Of a stretch of 64,000 nucleotides of DNA, positions 9,382-17,035 are shown piece by piece (positions within the stretch are counted from its first letter, which is position 1; the number at the start of each line of letters is the position of its first letter). The translations under genes were made by a program, and so were the position numbers. Location of the stretch: the NCBI RefSeq assembly GCF_036188265.1, contig NZ_CP108093.1:4050001-4114000 (forward strand), written 5' to 3'. This DNA is from Streptomyces sp. NBC_00247 (lineage in GTDB: Bacteria > Actinomycetota > Actinomycetes > Streptomycetales > Streptomycetaceae). The notes below the pieces were generated by a model. It was not told the origin of the DNA, searched no databases, and was given only the letters and a program-made list of their open reading frames with translations.

Positions 9382-10538
9382 GCACCGTCCTCGAATCCGC
9401 TGAGCACCAGGCGCTCCGCGCCGCCGTCGCCGCCCTCGGCAAGCGCTACGGGCGCGCGTACATGTCCTCCGTCATCGCGGAGGGCCGGCACACCGACGAA
9501 CTCTGGGCCGAGGCGGCCAAGTTCGGCTACCTCGGCGTGAACCTCCCGCAGGAGTACGGCGGGGGAGGTGCCGGTATGGCCGAACTCTCCATCGTTCTGG
9601 AGGAGTTGGGCGCGGCTGGGGCGCCGCTGCTGATGATGGTGGTCTCCCCGGCGATCTGCGGCACGGTGATCTCCCGCTTCGGCACCGAGGCGCAGAAGCG
9701 CCAGTGGCTCCCCGGACTCGCCGACGGCAGCCTCACCATGGCCTTCGGGATCACCGAACCGGACGCCGGCTCCAACTCGCACCGGATCACCACCACCGCC
9801 CGCCGCGACGGCGACGACTGGCTGCTCACCGGCCGGAAGGTCTTCGTCTCCGGTGTCGACATCGCCGACGCCACCCTCATCGTGGGCCGGACCGAGGACG
9901 CCCGCACCGGCACGCTCAAGCCCTGCCTCTTCATCGTCCCGCGCGACGCCCCCGGGTTCGGACGCTCGCAGATCGACATGGAGCTCCACGCCCCGGAGAA
10001 GCAGTTCGAGCTGGTCCTCGACGACGTGCGGCTGCCCGCCGAGGCACTCGTCGGCGACGAGGACGCCGGGCTGCTCCAGCTCTTCGCCGGGCTCAACCCC
10101 GAACGCATCATGACCGCCGCCTTCGGTATCGGCATGGGCCGCTACGCCCTCGGCCAGGCCGTGAAGTACGCCAAGACCCGACAGGTGTGGAAGGCCCCGA
10201 TCGGCGCCCACCAGGCCATCGCCCACCCGTTGGCCGTCGCCCACGTAGAACTCGAGCTGGCTCGGCTGATGATGCAGAAGGCCGCGGCCCTCTACGACGC
10301 GGGCGACGACATCGGCGCGGGCGAGGCCGCCAACATGGCCAAGTACGCGGCGGGCGAGGCCTGCGTGAAGGCCGTCGACCAGGCGGTGCACACCCTCGGC
10401 GGCAACGGCCTCACCCGGGAGTACGGACTCGCCTCGCTCATCACCGCGGCCCGCGTCGCCCGGATCGCCCCGGTCAGCCGCGAGATGATCCTGAACTATG
10501 TCTCCCACCAGTCGCTCGGCCTGCCCAAGTCGTACTGA
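9378..10538 (+). CDS. Acyl-CoA dehydrogenase
   Basis: 386-aa flavoprotein that introduces the alpha-beta double bond of an acyl-CoA, passing electrons to ETF. N-terminal helical, middle beta and C-terminal helical domains are all recognisable. FAD-contact segments are AFGITEPDAGSNSHRITTTA in the middle domain and HTLGGNGLTREYG near the C-terminus. The gene is coupled to the carboxylase subunit by an ATGA overlap, and the pair dehydrogenase-carboxylase matches the isovaleryl-CoA or citronellyl-CoA steps (LiuA or AtuD). The next gene is separated by 126 bases, which may hold an internal promoter. Confidence 0.9.
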   Translation: MSTVLESAEHQALRAAVAALGKRYGRAYMSSVIAEGRHTDELWAEAAKFGYLGVNLPQEYGGGGAGMAELSIVLEELGAAGAPLLMMVVSPAICGTVISRFGTEAQKRQWLPGLADGSLTMAFGITEPDAGSNSHRITTTARRDGDDWLLTGRKVFVSGVDIADATLIVGRTEDARTGTLKPCLFIVPRDAPGFGRSQIDMELHAPEKQFELVLDDVRLPAEALVGDEDAGLLQLFAGLNPERIMTAAFGIGMGRYALGQAVKYAKTRQVWKAPIGAHQAIAHPLAVAHVELELARLMMQKAAALYDAGDDIGAGEAANMAKYAAGEACVKAVDQAVHTLGGNGLTREYGLASLITAARVARIAPVSREMILNYVSHQSLGLPKSY

Positions 10539-10664
10539 CGCAGCGCCCGTTCCTCGGTACTCCGCACCCCCGTACGCACCACGCGGCGCACCCGCCCACC
10601 CGGGGCCCGGTGCGCCGCCGCACAGCCTCCGCACCCGCCGCCCACGCGTCGACAGGGGACCGAC

Positions 10665-12293
10665 ATGGTGTTCCGCAGTGAGTACGCAGACGTATCCATC
10701 CTCAGCACTCCCATCCACGAAGCGGTCCTCGGCCGGGCCGCCGAGTTCGGGGACACCGTCGCCCTGATCGACGGCACCAACGGGATGGCCCTCAGCTACT
10801 CCCAACTCGACCACTTCCACCGCCGGATCGCCGCCGCACTCGCCGAAGCCGGGCTGCGCAAGGGGGACGTACTCGCCCTGCACAGCCCCAACACCATCGC
10901 CTACCCGCCCGTCTTCTACGGGGCGACGCGGGCCGGCGCCGCCGTCACCACGGTCCACCCGCTGGCCACCGCCGAGGAGTTCGCCAAGCAGCTCACCGAC
11001 GCCTCCGCGCGCTGGATCGTCACCGTCTCCCCGCTCCTGGACACCGCGCGGCGGGCCGCCGAACTCGCGGGCGGTATACGGCAGATCTTCGTCTGCGACG
11101 CCGCCGAGGGGTACACCTCGGTGCTCGACATGCTCGGCTCCACCGCCCCCGAGCCGCAGGTGGAGATCGACCCGGACGAGGACGTCGCCGTCCTGCCCTA
11201 CTCCTCCGGCACCACCGGGGCGCCCAAAGGCGTGATGCTCACCCACCGCTCCATCGCGACCAATCTGGAGCAGCTCCAGCCGTTCGTCCCCCTGGCCCGG
11301 GACGAGCCCGTCCTGGCCGTGCTGCCCTTCTTCCACATCTACGGGCTCACCGCCCTGATGAACGGGCCGCTCCGGCACGGGGCCACCGTGGTGGTGCTGC
11401 CCCGCTTCGACCTCGACCAGTTCCTCGCCACCATCGAGAAGCACCGGATCGCCGGGCTGTACGTGGCCCCGCCCATCGTGCTGGCCCTCGCCAAGCACCC
11501 GGCCGTCGCCCGCTACGACCTCTCCTCGCTCCGCTACATCGTCTCGGCCGCCGCCCCGCTCGACGCCGACCTCGCCCGTGCCTGCTCGGAGCGGCTCGGG
11601 CTGCCGCCGGTCCGCCAGGCGTACGGCATGACCGAGCTGTCCCCGGGCACCCACGTCGTGCCGCTCTCCGAGGAGAACCCGCCGGACGGCACGGTCGGCA
11701 AGCTGATCCCCGGCACCGAGATGCGGATCGTCCGGCTCACCGACCCCGGCACGGACGCGGAGCCCGGCGCCGAGGGCGAGATCCTGATCCGGGGCCCCCA
11801 GGTGATGAAGGGCTACCTCGGTCGCCCCGACGCCACCGCCGCCATGATCGACGAGGACGGCTGGGTGCACACCGGGGACGTCGGCAGGGTCGACGAGGAC
11901 GGCTGGCTGTACGTCGTCGACCGGGTCAAGGAGCTGATCAAGTACAAGGGCTACCAGGTCGCCCCCGCCGAACTGGAGGCCCTGCTGCTCGGCCACGAAC
12001 TCCTCGCCGACGCCGCCGTCATCGGCGTCCACGACGAGGCGGGCAACGAGATCCCCAAGGCGTTCCTGGTCCGCTCACCGGCCCCGGAAGCGCAAAAGCT
12101 CACCCCGGAGGACGTGATCGGGTACGTCGCCGAGCGCGTCGCCCCGTACAAGAAGGTGCGGCGGGTGGAGTTCATCGACGCGGTGCCCCGCGCCACCTCG
12201 GGCAAGATCCTGCGCCGCGAACTCCGCGACCGGGAACGCGCCACCGGCCCCGGGACCGGAACCGGGGCCGCCACCGAAGGGAGCCCCGCATGA
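10665..12293 (+). CDS. 4-Coumarate--CoA ligase-family acid:CoA ligase
   Basis: 542-aa AMP-forming ligase that adenylates a carboxylic acid and transfers it to CoA. The AMP-binding core motif PYSSGTTGAPKGVMLTH lies near residue 180. QAYGMTELSPGTH, GWVHTGDVGRVDEDGW and the hinge and catalytic lysine region VKELIKYKGYQVAPAELEA followed by PRATSGKILRREL near the end are all intact. The plant-like ligase at the S. coelicolor equivalent position was described as acting on cinnamic and coumaric acids, so an aromatic substrate is possible. The operon context suggests a branched aliphatic acid instead. The C-terminus overlaps the hydratase start by four bases. Confidence 0.9.
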   Translation: MVFRSEYADVSILSTPIHEAVLGRAAEFGDTVALIDGTNGMALSYSQLDHFHRRIAAALAEAGLRKGDVLALHSPNTIAYPPVFYGATRAGAAVTTVHPLATAEEFAKQLTDASARWIVTVSPLLDTARRAAELAGGIRQIFVCDAAEGYTSVLDMLGSTAPEPQVEIDPDEDVAVLPYSSGTTGAPKGVMLTHRSIATNLEQLQPFVPLARDEPVLAVLPFFHIYGLTALMNGPLRHGATVVVLPRFDLDQFLATIEKHRIAGLYVAPPIVLALAKHPAVARYDLSSLRYIVSAAAPLDADLARACSERLGLPPVRQAYGMTELSPGTHVVPLSEENPPDGTVGKLIPGTEMRIVRLTDPGTDAEPGAEGEILIRGPQVMKGYLGRPDATAAMIDEDGWVHTGDVGRVDEDGWLYVVDRVKELIKYKGYQVAPAELEALLLGHELLADAAVIGVHDEAGNEIPKAFLVRSPAPEAQKLTPEDVIGYVAERVAPYKKVRRVEFIDAVPRATSGKILRRELRDRERATGPGTGTGAATEGSPA

Positions 12294-13066
12294 GCAGCCT
12301 GGCCGCACCCGTCCACGACCGGGGCATCACCACCCTCACCCTGGACGCCCCCGCCCGCCGCAACGCCCTCTCCGCCGAGCTGGTCGGCGAGCTGGCCGAA
12401 GCGCTGGACGCCTGCGCGGACGACAGCGCCGTACGCGCGGTCGTCCTGACCCACACCGGCACCACCTTCTGCGCCGGGGCCGACCTGAAGTCGCCCGCCG
12501 ATCCGGGGGAGTTCGTCGCGCTGCTGCGGAAGATCGTCGCGTTGCCCAAGCCCGTGGTGGGCCGGGTCACCGGCCATGTCCGGGCCGGAGGGCTCGGACT
12601 GCTCGGGGCCTGCGACATCGCGGTCGCGGGGCCCGGGGCGAGCTTCGCGCTCACCGAGTCGCGGCTCGGCCTCGCCCCGGCGGTGATCTCGCTGACCCTG
12701 CTGCCCCGGCTCGAACGCTCCGCGGCGGCCCGCTACTTCCTCACCGGGGAGCGGTTCGACGCGGCCGAGGCGGCCCGTATCTCCCTGGTCACCCTCGCCG
12801 CGGGCGACCCGGCGGGGACCGCCGCCCCGGGCGAGGGCGCCGACGAGGTGGACAAGGCGCTCGAACCCGTACTCGACGGACTGCGCAGGGCGTCCGCGCA
12901 GGGGCTGATGGCGTCGAAGCAGCTGGTCACCGCTACCGTGCTGGAGAGTTTCGACCAACACGCCGAAGACCTCGTCGCCCTCTCCACCGCGCTCTTCGCC
13001 TCCGACGACGCACGGGAGGGGATGACGGCCTTCCTCGAACGACGGGACCCCGCATGGGTGTGGTGA
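12290..13066 (+). CDS. Enoyl-CoA hydratase/isomerase-family protein
   Basis: 258-aa crotonase-fold protein. The oxyanion-hole segments TFCAGADLKSP and GHVRAGGLGLLGACDIAVAG are conserved, as is the FALTESRLGLAPAVISLTLL stretch. In Atu or Liu pathways the equivalent enzyme hydrates isohexenylglutaconyl-CoA or 3-methylglutaconyl-CoA after the carboxylase. The first ATG overlaps the ligase stop by four bases, and its 3' end overlaps the TetR gene by 13 bases, so all are translationally linked. No HMG-CoA lyase gene is seen in the cluster. Confidence 0.88.
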   Translation: MSSLAAPVHDRGITTLTLDAPARRNALSAELVGELAEALDACADDSAVRAVVLTHTGTTFCAGADLKSPADPGEFVALLRKIVALPKPVVGRVTGHVRAGGLGLLGACDIAVAGPGASFALTESRLGLAPAVISLTLLPRLERSAAARYFLTGERFDAAEAARISLVTLAAGDPAGTAAPGEGADEVDKALEPVLDGLRRASAQGLMASKQLVTATVLESFDQHAEDLVALSTALFASDDAREGMTAFLERRDPAWVW

Positions 13067-13665
13067 CGCCCCCGAACAACGCCTTTCCCGGCAACGCCAA
13101 GTCGCCCAAGCAGGACCGCAGCAGGGCCACCCGGCAGCGGCTTCTGGAGGCCGCGGTGGCCTGCCTCGCCGCCCACGGCTGGGTGGGGTCCACGGTCTCC
13201 GTCGTCGCCGAGCGGGCCGGGGTCTCCCGGGGTGCGGCCCAGCACCACTTCCCCACCCGCGAGGACCTGTTCACCGGGGCGGTCGAGTACGTCGCCGAGG
13301 AGCGGTCCGCCGCGCTGCGGGCGCTCCCGGTCCAGGGCCGCGCGGAGGTGGTCGCCGCGCTCGTGGACCTGTACACCGGGCCGCTCTTCCGCGCCGCGCT
13401 CCAGCTGTGGGTGGCCGCCTCCAACGAACCCCAACTGCGCCCCCGGGTCACCGAACTGGAGGCGCGCGTCGGCCGGGAGACCCACCGGATCGCCGTCGGA
13501 CTGCTGGGCGCCGACGAGACCCGCCCCGGGGTGCGCGAGACGGTCCAGGGGCTCCTGGACATGGCCCGTGGCCTCGGCCTCGCCAACGTCCTCACCGACG
13601 ACACCGTCCGCCGGCGGAGGGTCGTGGCCCAGTGGGCGGAGCTGGTGGACCGCGCGCTGGACTGA
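13054..13665 (+). CDS. TetR/AcrR-family transcriptional repressor
   Basis: 203-aa regulator with an N-terminal TetR helix-turn-helix: DRSRATRQRLLEAAVACLAA, then VSVVAERAGVSRGAAQHHF as the recognition segment (residues ~40-62). The remaining ~140 residues form the helical ligand-binding domain. It closes the acyl-CoA operon and overlaps the hydratase gene by 13 bases. The GCAAGC/GCTTGC palindrome at 2742-2761 is its probable operator, giving negative feedback relieved by an acyl-CoA. That assignment is inferred from position and operator type. Confidence 0.88.
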   Translation: MGVVTPPNNAFPGNAKSPKQDRSRATRQRLLEAAVACLAAHGWVGSTVSVVAERAGVSRGAAQHHFPTREDLFTGAVEYVAEERSAALRALPVQGRAEVVAALVDLYTGPLFRAALQLWVAASNEPQLRPRVTELEARVGRETHRIAVGLLGADETRPGVRETVQGLLDMARGLGLANVLTDDTVRRRRVVAQWAELVDRALD

Positions 13666-14005
13666 ACGCCGGCGGGCACGCGACGGCGATTTCCGGACGA
13701 TGACGCCCGGACGGTGCGACGGCCCGGCGCGGGACACCCGGCCGGGGCCGCCCACAGGGGCCTCGTTCCCCGGGCGGTCCTGAAGAAAATGCGTACCGGG
13801 AATGTGCGATATCTCGGGCATGGGCGGCGAACCAAAATATCTCACATCCGGGCACTTGGTGGATATCCATGTGTGTGCGTCACGTGCGGGCTCGCGATTC
13901 CTGCCCCGTCGGAGGGAAATCGTTGTCCTGCGATTTCATCAGGTGTTACCGTCTGTTCGTTGTGAGGGGGGCGCCCTCGCATGCACGGGGGTGGGAAATG
14001 CGCCG
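13666..14005. promoter_or_regulatory. Low-GC upstream region of the secreted-protein/ABC cassette
   Basis: This 340-base stretch has no gene. From about 13790 it is unusually A/T-rich for the window. ATGTGCGATAT (13802-13812) and ATATCTCACAT (13837-13847) form an 11-bp inverted repeat with one mismatch, and a further GGATATCC follows at 13860-13867, suggesting a regulator-binding region. A promoter TTGTCC (13923-13928), 18-base spacer, TACCGT (13947-13952) would start a transcript about 50 bases before the ATG at 14006. Confidence 0.45.
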
Positions 14006-14343
14006 ATGAAGAATTCTGCGTGTGTGGTCACTGCTGCTGGTATCGCCGCGGTCATCGCTCTTGTCCCGGCTCCTTCGGTGGCTGTCACACCGAGACCGGC
14101 GTGACCAGGAGCACCCATGTGCAGATGTGGCGTGACATCAGCCTGAAGCCGGACGACTCCTACGACAACAAGACGTTCACCGCCTGCTTCAGTGGCAGTA
14201 CGAGCAACGGCGAGTGGAGCGAGGTGGGTTCGGGTGTGATGAAGAACGTATACCTCCAGATCATGAAGATCGGTGGGTCGGCCTTCGGCCCGCAGTTCAC
14301 CGTGAACAGCGTCAGCGTTGACACCACCAAGGCCGACGGTTGA
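14006..14343 (+). pseudogene. Small secreted protein, split by a frameshift (or two coupled ORFs)
   Basis: ATG 14006 opens a frame with a clear Sec signal peptide: MKNSACVVTAAGIAAVIALV, then PAPSVAVTPRPA and a stop at 14102-14104. A second frame carries on as STHVQMWRDISLKPDDSYDN and KNVYLQIMKIGGSAFGPQ, ending at 14343. It resembles the mature part of a secreted beta-rich protein. A one-base change between about 14084 and 14100 would fuse signal and mature parts into a ~110-aa precursor. Alternatively GTG 14101, which overlaps the first stop as GTGA, could start a separate 80-aa cytoplasmic protein. I favour a frameshift. No family is recognised. Confidence 0.5.
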
Positions 14344-14354
14344 CCGGATTTCTG

Positions 14355-14382
14355 CCTCGGGGCCGCTGCTGCGGCCCCGAGG
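14355..14382 (+). terminator. Strong hairpin between secreted protein and transporter genes
   Basis: CCTCGGGGCCGC and GCGGCCCCGAGG form a perfect 12-bp stem with a TGCT loop, 11 bases after the stop at 14343 and 26 bases before the ATG at 14409. A terminator here would make the small secreted protein the most abundant product, with read-through into the membrane and ABC genes. Confidence 0.7.
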
Positions 14383-14408
14383 CGCGTCCTTACCCCCTGT
14401 GAGTCGCG

Positions 14409-15686
14409 ATGAAATTCACCACGGCACTGAGAAGCAGCAGTGTGCGCTGGGCAGGCCCTGTCGTCCTGTTGATGGCCGCCCTTTATTATTTGACGGGGGA
14501 AACCGCGCCGCCGAGTAGTCATCACCATTGGGCTCCGGCCATAGTTTCAGCTCCGCTGATGGTTCTTTACGCACTCGCCTATGCGGCTTCCGCCGCTCTC
14601 GGTGTGTGGGAAAGCGGACGCCTGCGCAAGGCGCACATCTGGGAATCGCTGCCCTCCCGAAGCCGTTACCGGGTCGCGGCGAACGTGCTGTTTCCGGTGG
14701 TTCTTCTCTCCTGGCTCGTCCTGCTGCTTCCCCCTGCCGTCTCCCTCGTGCGCGCCGGCACCGCCCCGAGCCTCGGTTCCCTGCGGCTGCCTGTCATGGG
14801 AATGCTGATCGTCGTCGCCCACGCCGTCGTCGGTTTCGCCATCGGGTCCGTCCTGCCGCGTCTGATCGCCACTCCGGTCGTCGCGGTCGTGGACTGGGTG
14901 GCGGTCGCCTTCACCCGGGCCACCCAGCCCTACTGGATCCGTCATGTCTCCGGACAGTTCGCCGATGTCGGCTTCGGCGAGATGCCCCGCTTCGTGTCCG
15001 TCGCGGCGCCCGTCCTGCTGGCCGGGAGCGTCGCCGCGGGGCTGATGCTGCTGTGGCTGCCGTTCGGCCCCCGGGTGCTGCGCGCGGTCCTCGCGCTCGG
15101 CGTCGCCGCGGCCGGCGTCCTGGGAGCCCAGCACCTCGCCCGGGACTGGCCGCACACCCCGCCCATGGCCACCGGTCAGGCACCTGTGGACTGCACGGGT
15201 GTGAACCCCCGGGTGTGCGTGCCGCGCGTGGCCACCGGGAACCTCGCCCGCACCCAGCACGAGGCCGCCCGGACGCTGGCCGTCCTGCGCGAGGCCGGTG
15301 TCCCGGGTACCGCCCCCGAGCAGATCGAAGACGTGCTCGACGGACCGGCCCGGGCCGGCTCCGGTGACCGGGTGTGGAGGCTGAGCCTCATGGCGGCCGA
15401 CCGGCCGCACGAGGCGGGCTACCAGGTCATGGTCCGGGCGCTGAAGTTCCGCTGCGCGACCGTGCCCGCAGTCCGGGCCCATGCCGTATGGCTGTGGGGT
15501 GCCACCCGCACCGGCCAGGTCGACATGTACAAGGAACACCGCGCGCGGGAGGGCGTCACCCCCGAGAGCCTGCGGATCGAGAGCCAGGCCGGCGAAGAGG
15601 TCCGTGCCGTCCTCGCCACGTCGCCGGCCGCGCAGCGGGACTGGATACGGAAGAGCCTCGACTCCTGCGCGGGGAGTACGTCATGA
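14409..15686 (+). CDS. Multi-pass membrane protein, probable ABC transporter membrane component
   Basis: 425-aa protein with about six membrane helices in residues 14-250 (for example GPVVLLMAALYYLTG and LLSWLVLLLPPAVSLV). A C-terminal ~170-residue soluble domain begins near a Cys pair (DCTGVNPRVCVP) and ends in KSLDSCAGSTS. This architecture recurs in uncharacterised Streptomyces loci next to an ABC ATPase. It overlaps the next gene by an ATGA junction. I infer that it and the following membrane protein form the permease for the ATPase at 16258. Substrate is unknown; the upstream secreted protein is an obvious candidate. Confidence 0.7.
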   Translation: MKFTTALRSSSVRWAGPVVLLMAALYYLTGETAPPSSHHHWAPAIVSAPLMVLYALAYAASAALGVWESGRLRKAHIWESLPSRSRYRVAANVLFPVVLLSWLVLLLPPAVSLVRAGTAPSLGSLRLPVMGMLIVVAHAVVGFAIGSVLPRLIATPVVAVVDWVAVAFTRATQPYWIRHVSGQFADVGFGEMPRFVSVAAPVLLAGSVAAGLMLLWLPFGPRVLRAVLALGVAAAGVLGAQHLARDWPHTPPMATGQAPVDCTGVNPRVCVPRVATGNLARTQHEAARTLAVLREAGVPGTAPEQIEDVLDGPARAGSGDRVWRLSLMAADRPHEAGYQVMVRALKFRCATVPAVRAHAVWLWGATRTGQVDMYKEHRAREGVTPESLRIESQAGEEVRAVLATSPAAQRDWIRKSLDSCAGSTS

Positions 15687-16261
15687 GGTGGTGGATCGGT
15701 GCCCGGCGGGCAAGGATCATGGTCCCGCTGGCCCTGGCGGCCTTCCTCCTCCCGCTGCTCGCCGTGCAGAACACCCAGGTCGTCCTGCCTTCCCTCATCG
15801 GTTCGCCCCGGGTCGCACTGACCCTCTTCGTGCCCGTGCCGCTCGTCGCCTGCCTCATGCACGCGCTGGAATCACGCCTTCCGGCCCCGGAGGACTCCGG
15901 GGTGCGGCCGGTGGGCCGGTACGACGCCGCGCTCGCGGCCACCGTCTGTGCGGCGGCGCTCTGCTGCGGCCTGCTGGTCGCCGCGGTCGGCGGGACGCAG
16001 GAGGCCGCGGTGGCGGGCCGCGACGTGCTCTTCCTGGCCGGGCTCATGCTGCTGGGACGTGCGGTGTTCGGCGCCTCCGCCGTTCTGGTCCCCGTGGCCT
16101 GGCTCGTACTCGTCGTCGGTATCGGCTTCCGCGGCAACCAGCCGCGGGGGTGGACCGTCGTACCGGAGTCCGCCCACGACGTCCCGGCGGCAGTCGTCTC
16201 CCTGCTGGTGTTCGCCGCCGGCCTGACCGCTCTGATTCTCGCCCCGAGGAAGGCCTCGTGA
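15683..16261 (+). CDS. Membrane protein, probable ABC transporter component
   Basis: 192-aa hydrophobic protein with about six helices (IMVPLALAAFLLPLLAVQN, VALTLFVPVPLVACLMHAL, then AALCCGLLVAAVGG, VLFLAGLMLLGRAVFG and VPAAVVSLLVFAAGLTALIL). The ATG lies inside the previous stop (ATGA) and its own stop overlaps the ATPase start (GTGA), so all three genes are translationally coupled. No family is recognised. Its size and position suit a half-permease or accessory subunit. Confidence 0.7.
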   Translation: MRWWIGARRARIMVPLALAAFLLPLLAVQNTQVVLPSLIGSPRVALTLFVPVPLVACLMHALESRLPAPEDSGVRPVGRYDAALAATVCAAALCCGLLVAAVGGTQEAAVAGRDVLFLAGLMLLGRAVFGASAVLVPVAWLVLVVGIGFRGNQPRGWTVVPESAHDVPAAVVSLLVFAAGLTALILAPRKAS

Positions 16262-17001
16262 CCCTCGAACTCAGCCGCTGCACCTACCGTTACCGGCGCG
16301 GCCGTCAGCCCGTACTGAAGGACTTCGACTACGCCCTTCCCGACGGGCTCTCCATCCTGCTGGGCCCCAACGGTGCCGGGAAATCGACCCTGTTGAGGCT
16401 CGCGGCCTCGGTGACGCGCCCGCAGCGCGGCAGCGTCCACCTCGACGGGATGGCCGCGGGCACCCGGCAGTACCGGCAGGACGTGGCGTGGATGCCGCAG
16501 GACATCACCCCGATGCCCGGCCTCACGGCACGCGAGTACGTCGCGTACATCGGCTGGCTCAAGGGCATGAGCCGCCGGGACGCCTGGAAACGGGCCCGGC
16601 AGGCGCTCGTGCAGGTCGACCTCGCCGACCGGATGAACGAGCGCAGCGACCGCCTCTCCGGAGGCCAGCTGCGGCGCGTCGGGGTGGCCGGAGCGCTGGT
16701 GCACGGCGCCCGTGTGCTGTTGCTCGACGAACCGACCGCGGGCCTCGACCCGTACCAGCGGCGGGTGTTCCGGGACATGCTGGCGGGGCTCACCGGCGAC
16801 ATCCGGGTACTGCTCTCGACCCATGACGTCGCCGACCTCGCCGAGGAAGCCGACCACGTGACCGTGGTCTACGACGGCAGGATCATCCACCACGGCGACA
16901 CCGCCTCGTTCCTGGCGCTCACGCCGCCCGGCACCGTCGCGGGCCGTGTGGCGGAAGGCGCCTACACGGCCCTGTTGCGCGACAGCGGGGCCAGGGCCTG
17001 A
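16258..17001 (+). CDS. ABC transporter ATP-binding protein
   Basis: 247-aa ABC ATPase. Walker A is GPNGAGKST near residue 39, the Q-loop region MPQDITPMPGLTAREYV follows, the signature is LSGGQLRRVGVAGAL and Walker B is VLLLDEPTAGLD, with the switch His in LLSTHDVADL. The sequence is closest to ABC-2-type exporter ATPases. It uses a GTG start that overlaps the preceding stop. It powers the transporter formed by the two upstream membrane proteins. Confidence 0.92.
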   Translation: MTLELSRCTYRYRRGRQPVLKDFDYALPDGLSILLGPNGAGKSTLLRLAASVTRPQRGSVHLDGMAAGTRQYRQDVAWMPQDITPMPGLTAREYVAYIGWLKGMSRRDAWKRARQALVQVDLADRMNERSDRLSGGQLRRVGVAGALVHGARVLLLDEPTAGLDPYQRRVFRDMLAGLTGDIRVLLSTHDVADLAEEADHVTVVYDGRIIHHGDTASFLALTPPGTVAGRVAEGAYTALLRDSGARA

Positions 17002-17011
17002 ACGGTGCGGT

Positions 17012-17028
17012 GCCCCGGAGCGCGGGGC
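17012..17028. terminator. Small hairpin between convergent genes
   Basis: GCCCCG-GAGCG-CGGGGC forms a 6-bp stem between the ends of the ABC ATPase (plus) and the citrate synthase (minus). Confidence 0.4.
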
Positions 17029-17035
17029 CCGGAAC

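Noticed and set aside
8874..12032. A 1052-aa minus-strand ORF across the dehydrogenase and ligase genes
   Set aside because: Shadow of two clearly conserved plus-strand enzymes, no domain of its own.
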